Below are positions 7,432 to 14,496 of a DNA stretch of 16,031 bases, in pieces. Under the pieces are notes generated by a model. It had not been told where the DNA came from and made no database searches. It saw only the letters and a program-made list of their open reading frames with translations. The position numbers were made by a program, and so were the translations under genes. Position 1 is the stretch's first letter. Every line of letters begins with the position of its first letter. Origin of the DNA: Candidatus Latescibacterota bacterium (GTDB lineage: Bacteria > Krumholzibacteriota > Krumholzibacteriia > Krumholzibacteriales > WJIX01); assembly GCA_030643145.1 (NCBI GenBank), contig DAOWMJ010000018.1, positions 1 through 16,031 of the forward strand, read 5' to 3'.

Positions 7432-8130
7432 ATGGCTGGTTGCCCGAGATTAGAGCAGACCGAGGTTGAACGCGGAAAAGGGAATCAGATGTTGAAGACT
7501 TTTTTATTTCCAGAAGTAAAAGAAAACAGGGTGTATTGTATTACAAAGAGGATTTTTGATGTGAATGTCGCTCTATTCATTCTTTTGCTTGTTCTACCGT
7601 TAATACCGGTTATAATTATTCTGATAAAGATAGATACAAAGGGTTCTCTTTTTTATAAACAAAAAAGAGTAGGAAAGGACAGCAAAGAATTTGATCTATA
7701 CAAGTTTCGTTCAATGGTTAAAGGAGCTGACAAGACTGTCGAATCACTAAGGCAACTAAGCGACAGTGATGGGCCGATATTCAAATTGAAAAATGATCCT
7801 AGAATTACCAAGGTAGGTTATTTTCTACGCCACTCAAGTCTTGACGAGCTTCCGCAGCTTATTAATGTATTAAAAGGAGAAATGAGTATTGTCGGGCCAA
7901 GGCCGAATTTACCTTCAGAGGTTGCGCACTATTTGCCATGGCAGGAAAAAAGGCTGGAGGTTACACCTGGGATTACATGTTTCTGGCAAGTTGCGGGTAG
8001 AAGTCATATTGGGTTCCATGAATGGATGAGGCTTGATCTCGAATATATAAACAAGAGGAGTTTCCGAACCGATTTAAATATTATATTAAAGACCTTTCCA
8101 GCGGTCATTGCAAGGAAAGGTGCTTATTAA
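7432..8130 (+). CDS. Monotopic phosphoglycosyl transferase (initiating sugar transferase)
   Basis: Bacterial sugar transferase of 232 residues of the WbaP/PglC type. It moves a sugar phosphate from a nucleotide sugar to undecaprenyl phosphate and so starts a lipid-linked glycan at the inner membrane. Visible signatures: KRIFDVNVALFILLLVLPLI, the reentrant membrane helix; GSLFYKQKRVGKD; FDLYKFRSM; the catalytic Asp-Glu dyad D138-E139 in SLDELPQ; INVLKGEMSIVGPRP; and VTPGITCFWQVAGRS. It lacks the N-terminal multi-helix domain of large WbaP forms, so it is a small PGT with a short extra N-terminus. ATG 7432 has GGAGG at 7422-7426; the open frame runs back to TTG 7348 but through the leader hairpins. 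It is the first gene of the right operon and likely depends on the promoter at 7231. The sugar is unknown. Confidence 0.9.
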   Translation: MAGCPRLEQTEVERGKGNQMLKTFLFPEVKENRVYCITKRIFDVNVALFILLLVLPLIPVIIILIKIDTKGSLFYKQKRVGKDSKEFDLYKFRSMVKGADKTVESLRQLSDSDGPIFKLKNDPRITKVGYFLRHSSLDELPQLINVLKGEMSIVGPRPNLPSEVAHYLPWQEKRLEVTPGITCFWQVAGRSHIGFHEWMRLDLEYINKRSFRTDLNIILKTFPAVIARKGAY

Positions 8131-8135
8131 GACTC

Positions 8136-8151
8136 TGGCATATATCTTGCC
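8136..8151 (+). promoter_or_regulatory. Putative sigma54 (-24/-12) promoter upstream of the export lipoprotein gene
   Basis: TGGCA (8136-8140) and TTGC (8147-8150) match the sigma54 consensus with exact spacing: ten bases separate the GG (8137-8138) from the GC (8149-8150). Transcription would begin near 8162, 87 bases before the lipoprotein ATG. The site lies five bases after the sugar transferase stop, so the export genes could be induced apart from the first gene. Exosortase-type EPS loci are often linked to the PrsK/PrsR two-component pair, in which PrsR is a sigma54 activator; that is known of the family and not visible here. A weak AT-rich TATAAA at 8182 is a less convincing alternative. 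Confidence 0.5.
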
Positions 8152-8248
8152 TTTACTTTTTCATGATAAATTGTAACATTATATAAAGTTTCTTGTTGTT
8201 CAGGGTAGATTGGGCAACACGGTTTATTGTAATCTCCGGAGAATAAAT

Positions 8249-9049
8249 ATGAGGTGCAGGGTGAATCGAAACGACTGTAAGTATATAATTTACTTCATAT
8301 CGATCTTTATGGTTGTTGCCGGGTGTTCAAGTGGAAACAAATTGATTGATAACAGAAATGGCGAAATTGAAATAGGCATTCTTTCTCCTGACAGTTTGCC
8401 GCATTCCTATGTTTCGGATGTGTACAGGCTGGATTACGGCGATATATTTGATGTACATTTTCTTTACAACAAAGAATATTCTCAGGATGAAATAAGGGTA
8501 GGACCCGATGGAAAGATTACTTATCCATATGTTGGAGAAATTAATGTGAGGGGAATGGCGCTTTCTGAAGTAGATAGTATTCTTACCGGCAGTTTCTCCA
8601 GAATACTGCTCGATCCTGAGATATCAATAATCCAACGAAAATTCAGAACACTATACGTTTATCTGCTGGGCGAGGTTGGAAGTCCGGGGGGGTATAAAGC
8701 CGAAAATGCCAAAACACTTCTTCAGGCCCTCGCGCTTGGAAAGGGTATTACCGAGAAGGCCAAGGAGAATGGTGTTATTGTGATAAGAAGGGTTGGGAAG
8801 GAACATGTTGTTGGTATACAGATAGATTTAAAGAAGATAATTAACGATAATCACTATGAATATAATATTCCGATTGAACCATTGGATATTGTTTTGGTTC
8901 CAAAGTCCAGGATTTATAAGATAAGCGGTTTTATGGGGTCATTCCTGGATATTATAGAACGCCCTGCTAATTTGTATCTTAAGGGGTGGCAAATTGTTCA
9001 GACGAAGGCAATTTACGATTATTATTATTTGAAGGAAAACGAAGAATAG
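8249..9049 (+). CDS. Wza-like polysaccharide export outer-membrane lipoprotein
   Basis: Polysaccharide export protein of 266 residues. A lipoprotein signal peptide is visible: a basic start, a hydrophobic run YIIYFISIFMVVAG, and the lipobox Cys26 followed by Ser, which would favour the outer membrane. The mature part has a Poly_export domain beginning YRLDYGDIFDVHF and continuing RVGPDGKITYPYVGEINVRG, then an SLBB-type domain VYLLGEVGSPGGYKAENAKT and a closing PLDIVLVPKS before the C-terminal helix region. Such proteins form the outer-membrane channel for the finished chain. ATG 8249 has GGAGAA at 8238-8243 and fits the signal peptide; the frame reaches back to TTG 8210 without one. A putative sigma54 site lies upstream, and the chain-length gene follows after 13 bases. 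Confidence 0.9.
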   Translation: MRCRVNRNDCKYIIYFISIFMVVAGCSSGNKLIDNRNGEIEIGILSPDSLPHSYVSDVYRLDYGDIFDVHFLYNKEYSQDEIRVGPDGKITYPYVGEINVRGMALSEVDSILTGSFSRILLDPEISIIQRKFRTLYVYLLGEVGSPGGYKAENAKTLLQALALGKGITEKAKENGVIVIRRVGKEHVVGIQIDLKKIINDNHYEYNIPIEPLDIVLVPKSRIYKISGFMGSFLDIIERPANLYLKGWQIVQTKAIYDYYYLKENEE

Positions 9050-9062
9050 ACAAGCGGGATTT

Positions 9063-10433
9063 ATGGAAACTATCAAAAGTAGTAAAAAAGAATCAACCAT
9101 AAAAGATTTTCTTGAAGTATTATTCAGGAGGAAATGGGTTATTCTCGGAATTGTGTTTTTCTCCGTCCTGATGGTAGGACTTCTTAATATGAAAGAACCC
9201 GCGCTTTACGAATCGGTAAGTACAATGCTCGTTAAGAGGGGTCAGGCGGAGGGAGTATTTACCCCAAATATCAGAACACTTCCGTGGGAAGAGGATATCG
9301 CTTCACAAATCGAAATGGTTAAATCGCAGATTGTAATTGAAAGCGCGCAGGAAAAATTATCTAAATACCTTCCGGATGATTATCTTTCAATTCCGCGGTT
9401 AAGTCTTGGAGGTGTAGATGCAGGGGTTGTATCTACCTCCAACGTGATCTGGGTAAAATATGTTTCAGGAGACCCCGCTTTATGTGAGGCGGCTGTTAAC
9501 GCGATTACCAACGCATACAGAGAACACTACGTGAAAGTGAAAACTCCACCCGAAATGGACGATTTCTTTTCCGAAGAAATGAAGATACTGAATGAAGAGA
9601 TTGAATACTGGCGTGACAGGAAGGTCAAGACAGGACAGAAGTGGGGAGTTATTGATCTAGGAAAGCAGGAGAGTTTTGTCTTGCAGAGGCTGGAGCAGTA
9701 TGTCAAAGACTTTGATGATATCGTAAAAGAAAAGAGCCAGCTTGCAGAAATAATTGAGAAACTTATCGAAGTCAAGGGTGAAAATGTTAATGAGATATAC
9801 GGTGTTTATGATAATCTTCTTGGGAATAAAAGCAAGACATCGAATATGGATAATATGTACGAGAGTTTAATTGCCATGAAAATGCAGGAATTAGCTCTGA
9901 CCACTAAATATACTGATAATAATAGAGAGTTAATAAAAGCTAGAAACAATATTAAAAATATTGAAGAAATGCTAAAAGAAGAATTGGAAATAATAATTAA
10001 AGTTAAAAAAGTAAAACTGGAAATGTTAGAGAGACGGAAGCAGCTTTTATCTCAACTTATGGGGAAACTTGAATTAAGGAAAAGCGCATTTTCTGAAAAG
10101 GAAGTAGAAATAGACAGAATTAATTTAGCTCTGAAACGGGTTGAAAAAGCCTATAATGAGCTTCTTGAAAAGCAGATGGCCGCGAGAATTTCTCTTGCTA
10201 GCAATCCGGAATGGAAGGTTACTATTTTAACACCTGCAACTAACCCAAGTAGGCAGAAAACTCGGGATTATGTAAGAATCGCCCTTGGGCCCTTCTTCAG
10301 TCTTTTATTTTCTATAGGCTTCGCTTTTTTTATTGATAACCTTGATCATTCTATCAAGAATGTCGCTGAGGCTGAAGAGACGCTTGGAATTAATGTTCTG
10401 GCCAGTTTTCCGGATACTGAAGCAAAGAAATAA
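9063..10433 (+). CDS. Wzz/GNVR-type chain-length determinant (polysaccharide co-polymerase)
   Basis: A 456-residue inner-membrane protein with the usual two-helix layout: TM1 near residues 26-44, a long periplasmic part with coiled coil roughly 165-385, and TM2 near 404-424 preceded by a proline-bearing TPATNPSRQK segment. The N-terminal part (FLEVLFRRKWVIL, then YESVSTMLVKRG) and the C-terminal DHSIKNVAEAEETLGINVL match Wzz/GNVR proteins that set polysaccharide length and dock to the Wza channel. The cytoplasmic C-terminus carries no kinase domain; the P-loop partner is encoded two genes downstream. ATG 9063 has a modest GCGGGA upstream. It lies between the export lipoprotein and the ExeA-like ATPase, the usual order in exosortase-associated EPS loci. 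Confidence 0.9.
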   Translation: METIKSSKKESTIKDFLEVLFRRKWVILGIVFFSVLMVGLLNMKEPALYESVSTMLVKRGQAEGVFTPNIRTLPWEEDIASQIEMVKSQIVIESAQEKLSKYLPDDYLSIPRLSLGGVDAGVVSTSNVIWVKYVSGDPALCEAAVNAITNAYREHYVKVKTPPEMDDFFSEEMKILNEEIEYWRDRKVKTGQKWGVIDLGKQESFVLQRLEQYVKDFDDIVKEKSQLAEIIEKLIEVKGENVNEIYGVYDNLLGNKSKTSNMDNMYESLIAMKMQELALTTKYTDNNRELIKARNNIKNIEEMLKEELEIIIKVKKVKLEMLERRKQLLSQLMGKLELRKSAFSEKEVEIDRINLALKRVEKAYNELLEKQMAARISLASNPEWKVTILTPATNPSRQKTRDYVRIALGPFFSLLFSIGFAFFIDNLDHSIKNVAEAEETLGINVLASFPDTEAKK

Positions 10434-10441
10434 AAGGAATT

Positions 10442-11287
10442 ATGTACGAAGAATTCTACGGATTTAAAGAACTTCCATTTAATGTGACTCCTGATCCGAA
10501 ATTTCTTTACAGGAGCAGCAGCCACAGAGACGCCCTTGCCTATATTACTTACGGGGTTTTTCAAAAGAAGGGCTTCATCGCTCTGACCGGTGAGGTTGGT
10601 GTCGGCAAGACTACTATTGTTAATGCCTTTATGGATTTATTCCAACCGTCGATTGAAGTATCTTTTATTTTCTCCACAAAATTTCCATTTGATCAGCTTC
10701 TCTATTTGATTTGTAATGATTTCGGGTTGGAAGTTGAGGGGATGAACAAAGCGCAAATGCTTATTCATTTAAACAAATTTCTAATAGAACAATACGAAAA
10801 CAAGAGAAATACAGTATTAATTATTGACGAAGCACAGAATTTGTCGATTCAGGTTCTTGAAGAGCTTCGCATGTTATCGAATCTTGAAACGAGAAAGAGA
10901 AAGCTTCTGCAGATAATGCTCGTTGGACAACCTGAACTTGAGATAATCCTTAACCTTAGGGAACTGCGACAGTTGAGACAGAGGATACCCCTTTTATTCA
11001 GGATACCAGTGCTGACTCATGATGACCTCTCGAAATATATTGATTACAGGCTGAAAATTGCCGGAAGGGGAAATAGGACTCCACATTTTACGAGCGATTC
11101 AATTGAGGAAATCTATCACTATAGCAAAGGTATTCCAAGATTGATAAATGTTTTATGTGATAGAGTTCTGCTGGTAGGTTATGTTTCGAACGTGAGAACG
11201 ATTGACGCCGGAATAGTAAGGGGAGGGGTAAGGGACCTGGAAAATGTAACAGTCCAGACGGTTGGAGAAATTGACAAAAACAGATAA
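10442..11287 (+). CDS. ExeA/GspA-like AAA ATPase of exosortase-associated EPS type
   Basis: A 281-residue AAA+ ATPase of the ExeA type. The start MYEEFYGFKELPFNVTPDPKF is a near-diagnostic opening, with FLYRSSSHRDAL after it. Walker A is TGEVGVGKTT near residues 49-58, Walker B LIIDEAQNL near 125-133, then a sensor-like QIMLVGQPEL and a C-terminal IPRLINVLCDRVLLVGY. Proteins of this shape occur in type II secretion (GspA) and, without the peptidoglycan-binding tail, in exosortase-linked exopolysaccharide loci; the short length and the neighbours favour the second. The role there is not settled. ATG 10442 has AAAGG upstream and lies eight bases after the chain-length gene, so it is cotranscribed. 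No tail membrane domain was seen. Confidence 0.85.
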   Translation: MYEEFYGFKELPFNVTPDPKFLYRSSSHRDALAYITYGVFQKKGFIALTGEVGVGKTTIVNAFMDLFQPSIEVSFIFSTKFPFDQLLYLICNDFGLEVEGMNKAQMLIHLNKFLIEQYENKRNTVLIIDEAQNLSIQVLEELRMLSNLETRKRKLLQIMLVGQPELEIILNLRELRQLRQRIPLLFRIPVLTHDDLSKYIDYRLKIAGRGNRTPHFTSDSIEEIYHYSKGIPRLINVLCDRVLLVGYVSNVRTIDAGIVRGGVRDLENVTVQTVGEIDKNR

Positions 11288-11329
11288 TATTCTGAGCGGC
11301 TGATTTATGATATTGAAGGGAGTTTACCT

Positions 11330-12097
11330 GTGAGCAAAATTTTCGATGCGCTTCGAAAGGCCGAAAGAAGTGGAAGGAAACAAGGCGGACAGGGTAATAA
11401 GCGATTTAGATCTCCGAAAAAGTCGGCAGATATGAAGAAGGACATATTTTTGCAGGGCCTGGACGAAGATTTCAGACGTTCTCTCCTGACATTACGGAAT
11501 TCGGTTGATTCAGAGATGAGAGACAAGGGCTCAAGAGTAATAATGTTTACCAGCGCTCTTCCAGGTGAAGGTAAAACTACGATTGCTGTTTTTCTCGCGA
11601 GGATGATGGCTGCAAATGAAATGGAGAAAATACTTTTAGTTGATTGCGCGGTTAGAAATCCTCAAATACACAGATTCTTTGGAATCAGCAACAAAAAGGG
11701 CATTCTCGATTATCTTTCGGGCGAAGTAAAACTTTCTGATATAATCAATACAATCGATGAAGGAATGCTTGATGTAGTTACGGCAGGTGTAGGCAGGGAT
11801 GGAAATATTAGTCAATCTCTTTTTCGATCGGACAGGATGGAGGCATATATCGGTGAAGCAGCTGAGAATTATGATTATGTGTTAATCGATACTTCATCAA
11901 TTCTCAACGCTCCTGAAACATCGATTTTAGGTTCCCGCACGGATGGAATTATACTTGTTGTTCAAGCCGGAAGGACAAAGCGCGAAGTTATAAAAAGAGC
12001 CGTGATGAGTATAAATAAGCAGGGAGGGAAATTTATTGGGTCGGTGCTTAACAGGAAGAAGTATTATATACCCGAGTTTATTTATAAACGGGTGTAA
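11330..12097 (+). CDS. CpsD/CapB-like P-loop protein (bacterial tyrosine kinase family) with altered Walker A'
   Basis: A 255-residue cytosolic P-loop protein. The opening MSKIFDALRKAE is typical of tyrosine autokinases of exosortase-type EPS loci. Walker A LPGEGKTT lies near residues 77-84 and Walker B YVLIDTSS has Asp187. Walker A' reads LLVDCAVRNP: Asp105 and Arg109 are kept, but the second Asp of the usual D-x-D-x-R is Ala107 (codon GCG). Those Asp residues matter for metal binding and catalysis in studied BY-kinases, so activity may be reduced. The C-terminal tail YYIPEFIYKRV has three tyrosines, fewer than usual. GTG 11330 has AAGGGAG at 11316-11322. It would normally pair with the Wzz-like protein to control polymer export. 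A ParA-like relative is a less likely alternative. Confidence 0.82.
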   Translation: MSKIFDALRKAERSGRKQGGQGNKRFRSPKKSADMKKDIFLQGLDEDFRRSLLTLRNSVDSEMRDKGSRVIMFTSALPGEGKTTIAVFLARMMAANEMEKILLVDCAVRNPQIHRFFGISNKKGILDYLSGEVKLSDIINTIDEGMLDVVTAGVGRDGNISQSLFRSDRMEAYIGEAAENYDYVLIDTSSILNAPETSILGSRTDGIILVVQAGRTKREVIKRAVMSINKQGGKFIGSVLNRKKYYIPEFIYKRV

Positions 12098-12100
12098 AGA

Positions 12101-13342
12101 TTGAAGACCATGAACGATGGTAAATTTCCATGCTTAAAGTGCGGGCTTTTTTATATGAATGAAGAAGTAGCCGGCAAACAATTCGCGGGATGGTATCGCG
12201 ATTATTTTTGTCCATTTACGCAATCTGTCACTGATCTGATAAAGAAAGAAATCGGGAAAGAGAATATAGATGGAATTCTCCTGTGTGGAAGTTTCGCTAC
12301 GGGAGAGGGTAGTGTTGTTTTGTCATCTAAGGGCACTCTTTTTCTTTCAGATGTAGATATAGTAGTGGCGGTTAATTCTCTCAGTATTCATCAGCACATC
12401 TTACCCGGAAAAAGGAAACTTGGAGATAAATGTGAAAAGCTCTGGCGTGACGCAAAGTTTAGAGGAAGAGTAAACATAGGAATTTATCACTTGGCTGAAT
12501 TATCTTCACTAACGCCAAGTCCCGGTGTCTATGATATGAAAAGAAAGGGGCTCGTTCTTTTTGGAAGAAAGGAATTTACAGCCCTTTTCCCTTCCTATAA
12601 GTCAAATGATATAACGTCTGAAGAAGTCGTAAGACTTATGGAAAACAGGATTGTCGCTCATCTTGGCGCCCATAGATTAATTCATACGGCAGATCTGGAA
12701 GACAGACTTGAATTGATATATGAGGTATCGCGAGTTTACACTGATATGCTGGTAGGAGCTATGATAGTAGCTGGCAAATATCGATCCGGGTATTATAACC
12801 GGCTAACATTCCTTAAAAAGAATAGAGACAATCAGACTCTTCTTAAGTTGATTCCATCAGACATGCTTAAAAAAATGGAAAAATGGACACGGTTAAAACT
12901 CGATCCATCCAGTTGTTCAGAAGTGGAGATCAACTCGAAAAGAATGTGGGAAGAAAGCGCAACAGATTTACTTCGGTACTGGAAACTTTTTCAATCAGCA
13001 AAGCCTCAGGTTGAGAATAAAAAGGCGGTTGAGGATTTTCTGGAATCAAGAAAGAGTAAATATACGCTGCTTGTTCGTTTAAAATTGTGGAGAAATTACC
13101 TTAAACGGTTTTCAATGCCGTTAAGGATTGTGAGGATTATTAATCTCGGAAAAAACCTTTATAAATCCAGTCCCGAAGAGTTGCTGATGGAGTATGGCAT
13201 AAGGCTGCTACACTGCAGGATTGAAAAGGGAGAAAAAGTGCATATAAAATCACTTTCTGGTGGATTTCCGTACGATAGCTCTGAATGGAGTAAGGCGGCT
13301 GAAAAATTGTATTCTCACTGGGTCAAATTTGTCTCGGGATAA
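12101..13342 (+). CDS. Uncharacterised nucleotidyltransferase-fold protein
   Basis: A 413-residue soluble protein. The segment LLCGSFATGEGSVV at about residues 60-73, followed by FLSDVDIVVAV (Asp84 and Asp86), matches the Pol beta-type nucleotidyltransferase pattern GS...DxD, with roughly ten extra residues between the two. A third acidic residue normally needed is not evident: the expected strand reads RVNIGIYHL. Near the N-terminus are CLKCG (Cys11, Cys14) and Cys37, too few for a standard zinc finger. The remainder is mostly helical and unfamiliar. The start TTG 12101 has GGGTG upstream; ATG 12110 is an alternative. It follows the P-loop gene by three bases and precedes the phosphohydrolase gene. 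It could attach a nucleotidyl or phospho group to a glycan precursor, but that is inference. Confidence 0.6.
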   Translation: MKTMNDGKFPCLKCGLFYMNEEVAGKQFAGWYRDYFCPFTQSVTDLIKKEIGKENIDGILLCGSFATGEGSVVLSSKGTLFLSDVDIVVAVNSLSIHQHILPGKRKLGDKCEKLWRDAKFRGRVNIGIYHLAELSSLTPSPGVYDMKRKGLVLFGRKEFTALFPSYKSNDITSEEVVRLMENRIVAHLGAHRLIHTADLEDRLELIYEVSRVYTDMLVGAMIVAGKYRSGYYNRLTFLKKNRDNQTLLKLIPSDMLKKMEKWTRLKLDPSSCSEVEINSKRMWEESATDLLRYWKLFQSAKPQVENKKAVEDFLESRKSKYTLLVRLKLWRNYLKRFSMPLRIVRIINLGKNLYKSSPEELLMEYGIRLLHCRIEKGEKVHIKSLSGGFPYDSSEWSKAAEKLYSHWVKFVSG

Positions 13343-13359
13343 AAAAAGGAGTGAGTGAT

Positions 13360-14493
13360 TTGAGATATCCGACGGTTGTTATACTTATTGATGCTCTAGG
13401 GTTTGTTCTTGCCGAACGGTCGGGTTTCCACCCTGACGGGCTTTCCCACAGGATCAGGCTGCGCACTGTGCCTGGGTTCAGTCAGCCCGCTCTTTCGAGT
13501 ATCTTTACAGGCGTTCCCCCCGACAAGCATGGGTTGTGGATGATGTATTCATTTACAAGGGATAAATCACCATTTAGGTGGTTGTCAATAATACCTAAAG
13601 ATGTTTCAGAAAAAAGACTTTGGCTTAAACGCATAATAAACTGGAAACTAAAACGTATCGATCGAGTCAGATCATATTATAATCTCTATGATATCCCCAG
13701 AAAGGTATTGAGATATTTAGATTTGCCGGCAAGAAGAAACATTTTTATGCCTGAAGGCATTGAAGGAATGAATACGGTAATCGATGAATTGTCGCGGAGA
13801 GGTTCACGTATCTTTGTTCGGGACTACCATACTCCAGAGGCGATGGCTTTCGATCAGCTTGAAGAAGCTTTTGAAAAGGGTGATGCTGATTTCTATCTGC
13901 TTTATACCGCTGAGCTGGATGCTGATTTGCATAAATACGGAACAACCCATGAAAATATTAAAGCTCATCTGAATTGGTACAGCGAAAGAATAGAAAATTT
14001 GCTTTCAATCAATAAAGAGATAAAAATGCTGGTATTTGGAGATCATGGAATGTGTGATGTCCACGGCTCTCTGAGTATCATAGATAAAATTGAATCACTT
14101 AATCTTAAGATACCTCAAGACTATATTCCTTTTTATGATTCAACCATCGCGAGGTTTAGGGTGTATTCTGAAAAAGCTGAAAGAAAAATAATTGACACTC
14201 TATCTGATCTTTCTTCCGGAGTAATCCTTGATGATAACGAAAAAAAGAAATTGGGAATCGATTATGCTGATCCTATTTATGGGGATATAATCTTTTTGGT
14301 CAACCCGGGGGAAATAATTCTGCCCAGTTACATGAGCGCTGAACCTGTAGCCGGAATGCATGGTTACCATCCTGATAATGAGGGGATGTTTAGTTCTATG
14401 TATACAAATGTTGATTTTGGTGTTGAAGATGCGTCTATTATGGATATAGCAGATTTTATTCTACCGGGATTTAAATCTGAAAAGCGAGGATAG
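13360..14493 (+). CDS. Alkaline-phosphatase-superfamily phosphodiesterase/phosphohydrolase
   Basis: About 377 residues with the type I phosphodiesterase/nucleotide pyrophosphatase pattern. Counting from the TTG, the metal and catalytic residues can be followed: Asp11 (VVILIDALG), nucleophile Ser41 in PGFSQPALSSIFTG, Asp187 and His191 in ELDADLHKYG, Asp228-His229 in FGDHGM, and His334 in MHGYHPD. All expected ligands are present, so it is likely active on a phosphate or phosphonate ester. No signal peptide or membrane segment is seen, so it would act in the cytosol, unlike most LPS phosphoethanolamine transferases. AAGGAG (13346-13351) is eight bases before TTG 13360; GTG 13351 overlaps it and is less likely. 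The gene lies between the nucleotidyltransferase and the flippase genes. The substrate is unknown. Confidence 0.75.
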   Translation: MRYPTVVILIDALGFVLAERSGFHPDGLSHRIRLRTVPGFSQPALSSIFTGVPPDKHGLWMMYSFTRDKSPFRWLSIIPKDVSEKRLWLKRIINWKLKRIDRVRSYYNLYDIPRKVLRYLDLPARRNIFMPEGIEGMNTVIDELSRRGSRIFVRDYHTPEAMAFDQLEEAFEKGDADFYLLYTAELDADLHKYGTTHENIKAHLNWYSERIENLLSINKEIKMLVFGDHGMCDVHGSLSIIDKIESLNLKIPQDYIPFYDSTIARFRVYSEKAERKIIDTLSDLSSGVILDDNEKKKLGIDYADPIYGDIIFLVNPGEIILPSYMSAEPVAGMHGYHPDNEGMFSSMYTNVDFGVEDASIMDIADFILPGFKSEKRG

Positions 14494-14496
14494 TGA

